Origin: Agarophyton chilense
Lineage: Eukaryota > Rhodophyta > Florideophyceae > Gracilariales > Gracilariaceae
Assembly (NCBI GenBank): GCA_030374765.1
Contig: JARGXX010000100.1
Coordinates: 1,612,001 to 1,676,000, forward strand
Length of the DNA: 64,000 bases
Reading direction: 5' to 3'
Position numbers and translations under genes: made by a program. The notes below the pieces were generated by a model that worked only from the letters and a program-made list of their open reading frames with translations, did no database searches and was not told where the DNA came from. Positions 35,211 to 47,455 of this stretch are shown piece by piece (position 1 is the stretch's first letter; the number at the start of each line of letters is the position of its first letter).

Positions 35211-36412
35211 GTTGTGCAAAGTGTCACAAGAGGCCGAGAGAGATGACTTGACAGCAACAGACGAGTGAACAACAACAACAGACAACAACAACAAAGTAAA
35301 AACAACAAACAACAAATAATTCTTCAAGATTGAACAGACAATAGTCTGCGGGCGCACTGGCAGGGCTTCCTATACCCGCGTCCCTAAAGGTCGGACCCCT
35401 GGCCCCCAGAGCTCTTCTGGGTAGATAACGGTTTTCTGCAGTCTACCTCCTCCCACGTCACAAGGAGAAGGCGCGTTGCTCCTTACGAGGCTTCCAGAGG
35501 ATGGTTAATGACCGAAGATATGCCTTCACCAAGTTGACCCTCTCTGGCCTCTTTCAAGAACTAGCGCAACCTCGAAACCGAAGCTACTTCAACACCAAGA
35601 TACGCTTCTAACAAGCAATCAATGAAGATCGCACGCGGCCTGATCCTGGAAAGGAGGTCAGCCTTCGAAACGTCGCCTCCCCGCGTACTGCGGATCAAAA
35701 GCTCCTTATGGATGCTGTTCACAACAGTCCAAGTGCCCAACCACAAAGGTCGGGCTCACACACAAAGTCAAACAACCAGCCAAATGCAGTGCGCCACGGC
35801 ACCCCGTCCACAAATGCACCCGCAAAGTTCAACCAAATCTTTCGACCGTCACTGTTATCCGCCCTAAAAGGACCAGTGGGGAACCCGCTTGACAGTACAC
35901 CTGCTTTGGTTCAAGCCGCCAGGCTAACGTCCCCGAGTACAAGGAATCACCCAAAGTACCTCGGATCAACCGCTCGTCGCACAGGCAATGATGCAGACCA
36001 AACACACAAACAAACACGAATGCTGAGCCAAGAACTCCAGGCACAGACTTCAACAAACACGGTCCTCAACCTCTCCGATCAGAACCCGCAACACGACGCA
36101 GGGATCCACAAAACAACGAAAGAGAGGGAGACCAAACGAAACGGATAGCGATCGACAAACACGGGCAACAACGAGCACCCAAACACAATCACGATAATAA
36201 CGTCCAACCACTACCACCACAACGCCCTCAGGGAGGAACGCAAGACCGAAAGAAAATACCAACACCAACCCACGATACGGTCACACACCCGACGAAACGG
36301 CTACTACGGCGGAAACGATGAGAATAGAACAGCGAAACGGGTGAACGGCGGTGCGGGAGAGCGGCGAGAGACGAACTAGACGGCAGAAGTCAGCGGGGCT
36401 GGGCCCATAACC
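35211..36412 (-). other. 5' untranslated leader and PBS of A4
   Basis: Same order as in A1 and A3. The Copia-A/Copia-C shared module spans about 35348-35569 and the PBS 36398-36412. No coding sequence is recognised. Confidence 0.8.
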
Positions 36413-37098
36413 TGATGGAAAGGGAAATGCTGAAGGAAAGGTTGAGGGATGAATGGAAAGTTCGCCGGCTCTGGCTTGGATTTACTTGGAGGCGCTCAAA
36501 CTTTCACTTATATACTACTTCAAAACGTCAGCTGTCTAGACTCCAACTCAAAGTAAACCCTAGACTACAAAGCAGGGACACTCAATACTACCAATCATAT
36601 TCAAGCATGACATTAACCCTAGTCAATGTTCATTGCAGCGCACAACAAGGCAATATACAGTGCACAGCCCATAATTACACTGACGTGTGCACAAATTCAA
36701 TATGCCAGCACACACTACTTGCAATCCGCCTCCATACACATTCACGTTCCAGCACAGTACACCAAGTCTCCTGTAATACACATGACACGCTCTTCTCCAA
36801 GTACATTCGTTACACCTTGTGAGATGTGTTCATAGTACACCAGCTGGACATATTGAACAGCGTGCACAGTAGTACAAGTAGACCACGTACACACGTGTCC
36901 CACAGACAAACCCAATAGTGCCATACCACTTGTACACACCACATTGCATGTGCACATTTGCAGTAGCCAATCACAGCCCGAGTTCACGTTCAGATCCGAC
37001 TGACACGCATATGCGCTTTTCCAGGGGCACCCTCCAAAACAGCCCATGCTCCCCTACACTTTTGTTTTTCAGTGACAGAACAGGGTCAACAGCCAACA
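36413..37098 (-). repeat. 5' LTR of A4
   Basis: 686 bp, TGATGG...CCAACA, with a TATA box at 36507-36514. Its right end abuts a partial Copia-A LTR in the opposite orientation, so A4 inserted into that LTR (flank CGGAT). Confidence 0.9.
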
Positions 37099-37685
37099 CG
37101 GATCTGAACGTGACCTCGGGCTGTGATTGGCTACTGCAATCGAGCACATGCAATGCGGTGTGTACAAGTGGTATGGCAGTATTGGGTTTGTCTGTGGGAC
37201 ACGTGTGTACGTGGTCTACTTGTACTACTGTGCACGCTGTTCAGGATGTCCAGCTGGTGTGGTATGTATACGTCTCAAAATGTGTAACGAATGTACTTGG
37301 AGAAGAGCGTGTCATGTGTATCACAGAAGACTTGGTGTACTGTGCTGGAAGGTGAACGTGTATGGAGGCGGATTGCAAGAAGCGTGTGCTGGCATATTGA
37401 ATTTGTGCACACGTCAGTGTAATGATGTGCTGTGCACTGTTGTATTGCCTTGTTGTGTGCTGCAATGAACTTTGACTAGGGTTAATGTCGTGCTTGAATA
37501 TGATTGGTAGCATTGGGTGTCCCTGCTTTGTAGTCTAGGGTTTGCTCTGGGTTGGCGTCTAGTTGGCTGACGTTTTTGAGTTGTATATAAGTGAGAGATT
37601 GAGCGCCTCCAAGTAAATCCGAGCCAGAGCTGGCGAACTTTCCTTTCATCCCTCAACCTTTCCTTCAGGATTTTCCTATCCAACA
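37099..37685 (+). repeat. Partial Copia-A LTR, plus orientation, variant subtype
   Basis: It starts inside U3 at CGGATCTGAACGTGACC and ends with the intact terminus TATCCAACA. It has the same marker substitutions as the A1 5' LTR (6610-7297). To its right lies Copia-C LTR sequence from position 37686 (ATTTGATTGG), so the parent element had inserted into the C4 5' LTR. Its first 100 or so bases are missing. Confidence 0.88.
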
Positions 37686-38118
37686 ATTTGATTGGACGAG
37701 AGCGCTGAATGAGCACGGGCTATGCAGTTGGAAAGAATGGGCGAATGTGGGCTGGATACGGGGTTTGGCCGTAACAGCCGAATCTGGGCTGCGCGGGGTG
37801 GTTGGCACTGGCGCACCACTTTGGATGATTTTTTTGAGTTTTTATTTGATATGCTTCATGTTTGAAATTGTTTTGGCGCGCAACTCCTCGTCGCACAGTG
37901 GCAAGGTGTGAGACGTGGGTGACCCGCCGACGGTCAGCAGCACCGGCGGCGGAACTGCGTGCGAGGTAGATATAGTTTTCAATGACGGTAGCCAACGATC
38001 GAAGTAAATTGTCAAGGCTGACTACCTTCCTTTGTTTCTCTTCTTTTATTTTTCTCTTCTTCTCGTCTTTTCCCCCTCATCTTCCTTTTCCTTTACCTAA
38101 CCTGCGCTCACGTTGTGA
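37686..38118 (+). repeat. 5' LTR of C4, first 240 or so bases missing
   Basis: It matches Copia-C LTRs from ATTTGATTGGACGAG to TTGTGA, then continues into the PBS. The U3 block shared with Copia-A is lost here. It has a 3-base insertion (CAGCAGCACC) around 37937 relative to other copies. Confidence 0.88.
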
Positions 38119-39032
38119 GGTTACGGGCCCAGAGCGTCGACTCTTCGCAGACGTCACGCTCTACTAACATTTATTTGGATTCAAGAAGATTCCCTACTGC
38201 GACAGGTGCGCCATCTACGACTAACGCTCATCTGGATTCAAGAAGTTATTTTGTTTTGCGACAGGCGTGTACCCTGCGGACTTCCTCCTTGGTGGCGAAA
38301 ACATATCGCGTTTGTTAGTACCCCCTTGGCACGAGACCGGGAAGTCTGCCAAATCCTGCTCTCCGTCCGTAGAGTACGGAGGTCGATGAATTGGGCTTGG
38401 AAGTGTAGGAGGAACCGTACTACACCGCACGACAGCGCTACTTTCCCGCAAGAGGCTAGCTTGGGTCAACTGGGGGAAGTGTATCTTGACGACACCCCTC
38501 CTTGGGACGTCTCGTAGGGACTAAAAGCGCCGGACTCTGAAGTGCGCAGAGTTCGGTAGGTAATCAAAGCGTACCTCACCTGGAGAGAGTAACCAGGGTC
38601 CAGGGGATCATCCTTTAGGGTAGCGGAGGTAGTTTCTCCCGCCAGTGCGCCCGCCTACCTCGAGCAAGTCTCGGTAGGTTCAATCAAGAAGTTTCAACCC
38701 GAAGTCGAGAAGTTTGTCTGTTCCGGGTACGCCTTCTGCCACTGCCCGTGAGTATACTCCAAGCGTGGGAGCACCCGAGCTCCACTTGTGATCGCGTACG
38801 AGACGCGTCTCGGTGAGCGTTGCAGGCTACGTCAAAAGTCTCCGCTGTCGTCCTCGCTGTCGAACGTTTGAGTTGGGATACTCCGTTCGGGCAAGCTCGG
38901 CCACGAATTCATCACTGCTCGTGGCCCTTTTTCTTAAACTTCCCAAGGCATTGAGTCCCTCACTCTGCTTCCCTCTACTAATTAATTTCGTTTGGTTCCG
39001 TTCTATCTGCTTCGTGGATAACAGACTGAAAT
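38119..39032 (+). other. 5' untranslated leader and PBS of C4
   Basis: It matches the C1 leader in reverse complement over its whole length, including the module shared with Copia-A (about 38433-38656). The PBS at 38119-38132 has one base changed relative to C1. The open frame 38206-38517 starts with GTG and is not called. Confidence 0.78.
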
Positions 39033-42000
39033 ATGCCGGACACGGAAATGGAATCCGAAAGTACTACCGGGATGAAAATCCCTCGTTTTCATGGAAGGCG
39101 TGGTGATGATTATGCCCTATGGCGCCATCGCCTTCGTGCTGCATGCCGTGTTAAAGGTGTGTGGATTGTTGTGGAATCCGATTCTGGATATTCAGCAACT
39201 ACTGAAGCAACATCGGATACCGCTATTGATAGCGCTCGAGTTGTCGCCAAGCGCGAGAAGGCATGTGGAATCATAATATGCGCCTTGGGTGATGCGCCAC
39301 TTCGTGTGGTCATGGATGTCGACGACGACCCGGCGCGCATGCTCGCATTGCTTGATGCACGGTATGCGTCCAATCGTACTGTATCCAGAATTGCTGTGCA
39401 GACTCAACTATTCCGTATGGGATACAATGGTCAGAATATGTCAAGCTATGTGGACCAGTACACGGCGTTATTTGCTCAGTTAGAGCGCATGGGGAAGGAT
39501 GCGGCAGCACCGGAGTCGCACAAAGCTCCCATGTTACTTGCTTCTATTGATCCCAATTGCACACTGGAGTCTACTGCTGCAGCTCTTCGAACCAAGGATA
39601 TCGCTGAGCTTACATAGGACTACGTGGCCACGACCCTCATAGATGAATACAACGCGAAACAGGTGTCTGCAAGGCCGTCTGGACGTAGTTCACGTCGCAA
39701 GAAGAAGGGCAGGAAAAAATCTGGTCGACATTCTGAATCGATTAATCGTACCCGCAGTAGTGCAAACAACGAAGATGAGGAGTCTGATGGTCACTCCGAC
39801 ATTGAGTCTACTGCTCGTGCACTTGCTGCCGCCTTGAGATCGTCATCATTTGATCGTTCTGGATCGAGCAATGGACATCATTGCGACTTCTGTGATCGCG
39901 ATGGACACACACAAGATCGTTGCTTTATGAATCCGGACAACCCGGACAACCACTTGCCGCAGAGTATCCTCGATAAACTGTCGCCACAACCCAAGCGAAT
40001 GGGTGGCAGTAGAGGTAGAAGCGCCTCGAGCAAGTCTTCTGGAAAGTCTGGCAAAATCGAAATTGCTGGTGCAACTGTGGAAAGGACCACTATAGTTCCG
40101 CCGAATGACCTGAGTACCTACGCAGACAGCGGTGCGACAGTACATTGCTTCCATTCTGTTTGTGCGTTCGTGCCCGGTTCACTTGAACCTTGCGACGAAA
40201 GAACAGTGATGCTTGCCGATAACACATCTGTTACATCTAAACAACGCGGAGAGGTGATCATTCCTTTGGACAATGCGAACATACGTCTGAGTGATGCCCT
40301 ACTGACCCCTGCTCTGGGATACAACTTGGTTTCAACCGGGTGTTTGGCCGACAAATGTATTGAGTCGCTCTTCGGTCGTCACAGTGTACGTTTGACGCTA
40401 GAGTCAAATGGTTTTGAGGTGGGCATTGGTGATCGTGACAAGGTATCTCGCATGTACACACTGCCTCAACCTTTAGGGCATGCTGGTGTGGAACTTGCGC
40501 TTTCGACAAAGTCTACGGAGACTCAACTGTGGCACCGACGACTGGCTCACATCAACCAACGTGATCTGCAACATGTACACAAGTATGCAGATGGAGTGCC
40601 GCACTTGTGTGACAAGGAGGAGGTATGCCGAGCATGTCGACTTGGCAAGGCTCATAAGCTTCCGTTCCCAGATCACTTTGAACATGCATCCGCGGTTGGT
40701 GACATTGTGCACTCGGATATTGTAGGTCCTCTGGAAAAGTCTTTTCCGGACAAGTTTCAATATGCATGTACATTCCTCGATGATCACTCACGGTATGTGT
40801 TCCTAGGTCTGGTGATCCATCGCAGTGCTCTTAGTGATGTGTTTGTGGGTATTGCGGCAAAGTTTAAGCAGCTTGGAGGAGTGGATATCAAGAGTTTGCA
40901 CTCGGACGGTGCAGAAGAATATATTGCCCTGCAAGAGAACTTGGCAGCAGAACATGGCCTCACTTCTTTCTCTGCTCCATACACCCCCGAACACAACGCT
41001 ATAGCTGAGCGCATCAATCGTACCATGGTGGAAGCTGCTCGATCGTTGCTGATCCAAGCCGATCTACCAGAATGTTTGTGGCCATATGCGCTGAAACATG
41101 TTATCTTTGTGCGTAATCGAGTGCAACATTCTACTGTTAACAACAGTCCCTACTTTCTGGTAACTGGAAATAAACCTTTGTTGAAGCACGTGCGTGTGTT
41201 TGGATGCACTGCATTCGTGCTAAGGACTCCGCGTGGACCCAAGTTCGAGTCTCGTGCACTTGAGGGAGTGTACTTGGAGACTCTTGAGCATGGTGTGTAC
41301 AAGGTACTCATCGTTGATAATGACGGTAGTCCGCGTATTATTGAGTCACGACATGTTACTTTTGATGAATCCAAGTTCCCTGGCGCATCATCTCTTGCCA
41401 ACTACATGGATGATGAATGTGCGTCAGATGCTGACTATAGCTCTGATATGGGATTATGTGATAGCATTGATGACGAATCGGATACCTTCTCCGTCGATAA
41501 TGTTGAGGAGGAGGTGGTTCATGACGGATCCTCGCACCTGATTCCAGCACTCAGGCAGTCGGAGTCAGACTCCGGCAGCAATGAAGACGATGCACAGGAT
41601 TCCGAAAGTGATGACGAAAGTGCTGCTGATGACCTTGATACATCTGCCAACGCTGATACGGAACCACGCTACCCGCGGCGCACGCGCCGTCAACCTCTGA
41701 GGTGGTTCATGGCAGGGTCTGCTCACTGTACATCGCAAGTCAAAGTCACTACTAGTGATGAGCCCTCACTCAAAGAGGCAATGTCGGCCAGTGCGGAGGA
41801 GCGTACCATGTGGCAAGCAGCCGTCGATGAAGAGTTTTCATCATTGGAGTCGAAGCAAACTTGGAAGCCTGATGACTCTCCTGCTTCACAACCACTACCA
41901 ACTCATGTCATACTGAAGGTAAAGCGCAATGCTGATGGGTCAGTTGAACGTTTTAAGGCTCGTGTTGTAGCCGGTGGAAACCACCAAACATATGGTCAGG

Positions 42001-43333
42001 ACTACATGGAGACTTATGCACCAGTTGTTTCGTTCTCTTTGGTTCGCATATTCTTGTATCTGACGTTATGCTTGCGCATGTATGTGGTACAGGTGGATGT
42101 GAAGACTGCGTTTCTCAATGGCGAACTTGAGGAAGATGTGTGGATCATGTCACCTCGAGGTATACCTGGCGTGACTTCACGATGCTTCAAATTGCTCAAG
42201 GCTATCTATGGACTGAAGCAAGCGCACTTGGCATGGCACAACAAACTATGCGAGGATATGAAAAGCATATGTTTTGAAGAGTGACCGAGTGCACCTTGCG
42301 TGTTTCGCCGCCAAAACGAGAGCAATGAGGATGCGTTCGTGCTAGTTTATGTGGATGACTTGCTAATATTCACAACTTCTGCCATGGAACGTGATTCGAT
42401 TTTGGAGGAGCTTAAGTCGTTTTACGAGCTGCGTGTGGCGGACGAAGTGAACTTGTACCTCGGCGTTGAATTCAAATGGACTTTAGATTCAGATGGTCGA
42501 CCTGTGTCGCTGTATCTTGGTCAGTCACTGTACACGGAAAGCGTGTTGCGCCGTTTCGGGTTTCAGCGATCCAAGCCGGCATGCACCCCTATGGTAGAAT
42601 CTTTTTTTACCGGGTGGACATCTGAGAAAGACAAATCATCCAGGATACTCAGCTGTACCAGCAGATCATTGGATCGCTTTTGTATTTGGCGCTGAGAACT
42701 CGGTTGGATATATTAGCACCCGTCCTAATCTTGGCTCGTTTTCAGAAATCGCCCACGGCCTACTGTCACAAGGCGGCAAAGCGGGTTCTTCGTTACCTTC
42801 GCGGTACAACTGGACATGGTGTGCACTATCACTCTGGCATGGTGAAACTGGAGGCGTACGTTGACTCTGACTACGCTGCGGACACGCGTGATCGCAAGTC
42901 AATGTCTGGTTTCTTACTGAAGCTTGGCAAAGCGACATGTATGTGGGGCGCAAGAAAACAGGCTTCGGTGGCGTTGTCTACCGGCGAGGCCGAGTATTAT
43001 GCTTTGACGCTTGCGTGTCAGGAGGTTATTTGGTTGAAGCGTGTGCTTAAGGAGATTGGATAGAAAGTGCAAGGTGCTGTGCCCATTCGTTCGGACAAAC
43101 AGTGCGCCATTGACTGGGCAACTGGTGAACGCTGTCCGTCGGGTCGCGCTAAGCACATTGACGTTCAGTTGCACTTCGTTCGGGAACTAGTCAAGGATAG
43201 TCACATCAATGTGACGTACGTTCCAAGTGAAGACAATGATGCGGACTTCTTAACTAAACCACTTACCCCAGGTCTTCACAACAATAACGTGGACCGTGTT
43301 GGACTTGGCCGAGCAGTCGAGGAGGAGTGTTGA
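39033..43333 (+). pseudogene. Copia-C gag-pol (C4), three nonsense codons and one frameshift
   Basis: The frame starts at ATG 39033 (MPDTEMESESTTG, as in C1). Breaks: TGG to TAG at 39615-39617 in gag; TTA to TGA at 42282-42284 in RT before YVDD; a lost C near 42637 (ACAAATCATCC) that shifts the frame between RT and RNase H; and TGG to TAG at 43061-43063 in RNase H. Protease, integrase and the RT YVDD motif are otherwise readable. The TGG to TAG changes fit G-to-A transitions. The last codons lie in the LTR, as in C1. Confidence 0.93.
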
Positions 43334-43997
43334 GGTTTGGTCGACTGTGCCCCCAAGCCCTTTGGAGTGTTGGAAATAGTGGAAAACAAAAAGTGGATTT
43401 AAGCATGGGCACTTTTGGGCACCCTCCGCGGAAAAACGCATATGCGCCTCATCTCAATCTCAACGTGAAACGGCCATCTGATTGGCTACTGCAAATGCCC
43501 TCATGCAACGTGGTATGGACAAGTGGTCTTGTTCTAATGGGGCGTGTTGGGGCTTCGGCCCAAGTGGAGCGATTTGATTGGACGAGAGCGCTGAATGAGC
43601 ACGGGCTATGCAGTTGGAGAGAATGTGCGAATGTGGGCTGGATACGTTTGGGCTTAACAGCCGAATCTGGGCTGCGCGGGGTGGTTGGCACTGGCGCACC
43701 ACTTTGGATGATTTTTTGAGTTTTTATTTGATATGCTTCGTGTTTGAAATTGTTTTGGCGCGCAACTCCTCGTCGCACAGTGGCAAGGTGTGAGACGTGG
43801 GTGACCCGCCGACGGTCAGCACCGGCGGCGGAACTGCGTGCGAGGTAGATATAGTTTTCAATGACGGTCGCCAACGATCGAAGTAAATTGTCAAGGCTGA
43901 CTACCTTCCTTTGTTTCTCTTCTTTTATTTTTCTCTTCTTCTCGTCTTTTCCCCCTCTTCTTCCTTTTCCTTTACCTAACCTGCGCTCACGTTGTGA
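43328..43997 (+). repeat. 3' LTR of C4
   Basis: 670 bp, TGTTGAGG...TTGTGA. The U3 block at 43403-43527 is colinear over 125 bases with the Copia-A LTR block at 46111-46235. It has small indels relative to C1, for example GGATACGTTTGGGC near 43640-43653. Confidence 0.92.
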
Positions 43998-43998
43998 C

Positions 43999-46041
43999 AA
44001 GGTTGTGGATCATAAGCTGAAGAAGCTAGAGGAGCGTGGTGTGGAAGCTATCTTTATTGGGTACACCCCAGGGTCTCACGGATACAAGTTGTGGGACTCT
44101 GAAAAGAAAAAGGTGATTGTGTCAAGAGGTGTACGGTTTGTTGAGTTTTCGGGCTCAGACAACCAGTTTAGCTATGAGGAAGAGGACTACGCAGACATTG
44201 ACTTTAGTAATATGTCTAGTCCACATGATACCTCTACATCTGACACATCTAGTGGACCCAGCGATGATGACCCTTCTTCGCCTTTGCCTGACTCTGATGA
44301 TGCTTCTAACAGCTCTGTTGATGATTCCGCAGCGTATACACCAGTTGAGCCCGTAGTGCATGAGACACAACCTGTTCGTAGGTCCACGCGTGAACGTAGG
44401 AAGCCGAGCTCATGGTGGCGTGCAACTGCTCTACTCACTGCCAGTGATGACACCCCGTCGTCATATGATGATGCTGTGTCACGTCCTGATTCCGAAGCAT
44501 GGAAGAAGGCAATGAAGAGTGAGTACCAGCCACTAATTGAGCATGACACATGGGACTTAGTGCCAAGGCCAGCAGACAGCAACGTGATTTCGTCCAAGTG
44601 GGTGTATGTGCAGAAGTATGAAGCAGCACCATCTGGTGAACCAACTATCAGGTACAAGGCTCGTATGGTTGCTAGAGGATTCCTGCAGATCGAGGGTGTT
44701 GACTTTTCTGAAACATATGCCCCTGTTGTTAAGTTTACCTCGATCAGGATGATTCTGTCAGTGACTGCTGTACGAGACTTTCATTTGCACCAGATGGATG
44801 TGAAAACAGCTTTTCTGAACGGTGACCTTGAGGAGACAGTGTACATGGAGCAGCCAACAGGTTTTGTGCAGCAAGGTAACGAGGATCTGGTGTGTCGTTT
44901 GAAGAAAGCCATCTATGGGCTACGACATGCACCCAGACAGTGGCATGCAAAGATATACTCGTTCCTTGTTGAGGAGATGCAGTTGACGCCAAATGACGCA
45001 GATGAGTGTGTGTACAGCGGAAAGATACTGGGATTTGTTGTTTTGATTGCTCTATACGTTGATGACTTGCTTATTGCAAGTCCGAGCATGAAGACAATGG
45101 ATCGTGTAAAGGCAGAGCTGTCGTCTCGGTTCCACATGAAAGACCTCTATCAAGCTCGCATGGTACTCGGATTCGAGATCCACCGTGACAGAGTTAAGCG
45201 AGAGTTGTATCTGACTCAGTCTGCGTACACACAAAAGGTCTTGGAACGTTTTGGCATGCACCAGTCCAAACCAGTTGACACTCCAATGGAAGTTGGCATG
45301 GACCTGTCTGCGATTCAGGATGTACTCAGGGAGGTGCCGTACCGTCAGGCAATTGGCTGTCTCATGTACTTGTCTGTAGGAACTCGTCCAGATATCTCAT
45401 ACGCGGTGTCCAAACTTGCCAAGTATGTTGAGAAACCTGGAGAGATTCACTGGAAGGCAGTCAAACGTGTGCTTCGCTATCTCAACGGTACTTGTACATT
45501 TGGTCTCACCTACGGCTTAAACACCGATTTGGCACTTCAAGGCTACGTGGACTCTGACTGGGCAGGCGATGTTGCAAACCGCAAGTCTACCAGTGGGTAC
45601 TTGTTCATGATGGCTGGAGGTCCTGTGTCATGGTGTTCACGTCAGCAAGAAGTGGTTGCACTGTCTAGTGCTGAAGCTGAGTATGTGAGTCTGTGCAGTG
45701 GTTCCAAAGAGGCCATCTGGCTTAGGCGTTTGTGGAATGGCATCGGCATAGTCATTGGAGTAGAAGTGGACGATTCGGTAAAGTTGCTTGTTGAACCAAC
45801 GCCTGTATATGTTGACAACCAAGGGTGCATTGACCTTGCCCGAAATGGCGTTGTGAACAAGCGTACCAAGCATATCGACATTCGTTTTCACTTTACTCGG
45901 GAAGCTCTACGTGACAAGTCGATTGTGTTGTTCTACTGCCCTACCGATTGTATGACAGCCGATATGCTCAACAAACCACTTTGCCGTGTGAAGCACGAGA
46001 GGTTCCGTGAAGACAGTGGCGTCCGACACCTAGACCTTTGA
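43999..46041 (+). pseudogene. Copia-A pol fragment (A5): end of integrase, RT and RNase H, no stops
   Basis: The fragment begins in the integrase C-terminal region (KVVDHKLKKLEERGV) and runs 680 codons to the natural stop TGA at 46039-46041. RT carries DVKTAFLNG and YVDDLLIA; RNase H carries DSDWAGD and SSAEAEY; all are unbroken. The frame continues upstream by chance through the C4 LTR to 43861. Gag, protease and the integrase core are missing, so it is a relic in spite of the open frame. Confidence 0.92.
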
Positions 46042-46061
46042 AGTCAGTGACAGAGGGGGAG

Positions 46062-46728
46062 TGTTGGCTGTTGACCCTGTGCTGTCACTGAAAAACAAAA
46101 GTGCAGGGGAGCATGGGCTGTTTTGGAGGGTGCCCCTGGAAAAGCGCATATGCGTGTCAGTCGGATCTCAACGTGAACTCGGGCTGTGATTGGCTACTGC
46201 AAATGTGCACATGCAATGTGGTGTGTACAAGTGGTATGGCACTATTGGGTTTGTCTGTGGTACACGTGTGTACGTGGTCTACTTGTACTACTGTGCACGC
46301 TGTTCAATATGTCCAGCTGGTGTACTATGAACACATCTCACAAGGTGTAACGAATGTACTTGGAGAAGAGACGTGACATGTGTATTACAGGAGACTTGGT
46401 GTACTGTGCTGGAACGTGAATGTGTATGGATGCTGGCATATTGATTTTGTGCACACGTCAGTGTAATTATGGGCTGTGCACTGTATATTGCCTTGTTGTG
46501 CGCTGCAATGAACATTGACTAGGGTTAATGTCATGCTTGAATATGATTGGTAGTATTGAGTGTCCCTGCTTTGTAGTCTAGGGTTTACTTTGAGTTGGAG
46601 TCTAGACAGCTGACGTTTTGAAGTAGTATATAAGTGAAAGTTTGAGCGCCTCCAAGTAAATCCAAGCCAGTGCTGGCGAACTTTCCTTTCATCCCTCAAC
46701 CTTTCCTTCAGGATTTTCCTATCCAACA
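46062..46728 (+). repeat. 3' LTR of A5
   Basis: 667 bp, TGTTGG...CCAACA. It is shorter than other Copia-A LTRs because of a deletion of about 20 bases near 46430 (TGTATGGATGCTGG). The end at 46728 is exact and joins A6 gag on the opposite strand. Confidence 0.9.
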
Positions 46729-47455
46729 CAGCACCGACCTGATTCCTGTTAGCCCCATCACGTTGCTTCTTGAAACAGTTTCTTTGGATATGACCCTTCT
46801 TATGACAATAATGACACTCGATGTTCTTCCATCGCGATTGCATCCCAACCAAAGCAGCCTCACTTCCACCAGGCTCCTCCTTGGCACGATCGTTCATTCG
46901 CTGCTCTTCTTGCAGCAGACGACTCTTCACAAACTCTAGAGTGAGTTGACGATCGCCAATCGTGGTATCAATTGCCACGATGAGGTGCTCGAATCTTTCC
47001 GGAAGTCCGCATAGGATGGCCATAGCGATGTCCTCCTCCTCAACAACAACGTCCATACACTTCAGGTCCGATGCCAGATGACGTACACGGTTGATGAACT
47101 GTAGCATTTTCTCATCATCACGCATCTTGGCAGAGTAGAAGGACCGTCGGGCGTTGATTTTGTTGAGCAGAGTCTTGCGTTGGAACACATCGCAAATGGC
47201 TTTCCACATATCGGCAGCGTTGTCGGCGTCCCGCACATGATCTAAATGCTCATCACTGAGTGTGAGACCAATAATAGCTCTGGCCTTGGCATCTTTCTTT
47301 TTCCAAGTTGACAGCCCATCTTCGTCAGTGGGTCTAAGAGAGTCGAGGTGGCCGTCGAGGTCCTTGAGTGCAAGCAGCAGCTCAATCTTCTGCTTCCATA
47401 CGTGGAAGTTATCCTCAACCAGCTTTTCGATTTTCACCCCACTGAACGAATCCAT
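46729..47455 (-). pseudogene. Copia-A gag fragment (A6)
   Basis: The frame from ATG 47453-47455 (MDSFSGVKIEK) covers gag and the CCHC knuckle (CHYCHKKGHIQRNC) with no stop and ends at the A5 junction just after NQVGA. Protease and pol are missing. Some substitutions are private to this copy, such as GLSTW for ELSTW. Confidence 0.9.

Larger units (their letters stand above)
32635..37098 (-). mobile_element. Copia-A element A4, 5' part only
   Basis: The 5' LTR is 36413-37098, PBS 36398-36412, leader 35211-36412, and gag, protease, integrase and the RT start 32635-35210. The element is cut at 32634 by the plus-strand LTR. RT, RNase H and the 3' LTR are missing. Confidence 0.9.
37686..43997 (+). 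mobile_element. Copia-C element C4, 5' LTR truncated
   Basis: Partial 5' LTR 37686-38118, PBS 38119-38132, leader 38119-39032, gag-pol 39033-43333, 3' LTR 43328-43997 (670 bp). The 3' LTR end is exact and is followed by Copia-A pol (CAAGG flank), so C4 inserted into A5 in the same orientation. Confidence 0.9.
43998..46728 (+). mobile_element. Copia-A element A5, 3' half only
   Basis: The pol part is 43998-46041, polypurine tract 46050-46061 and 3' LTR 46062-46728. The left end is the C4 insertion point in pol. The right LTR end abuts minus-strand Copia-A gag (A6, flank CAGCA), so A5 inserted into A6 in the opposite orientation. The 5' half is missing. Confidence 0.9.

Noticed and set aside
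32490..35357. 955-codon frame that looks like a gag-pol fused to a novel C-terminus
   Set aside because: The last 48 or so codons are read by chance from the inserted LTR (32490-32634). It is a truncation, not a fusion gene.
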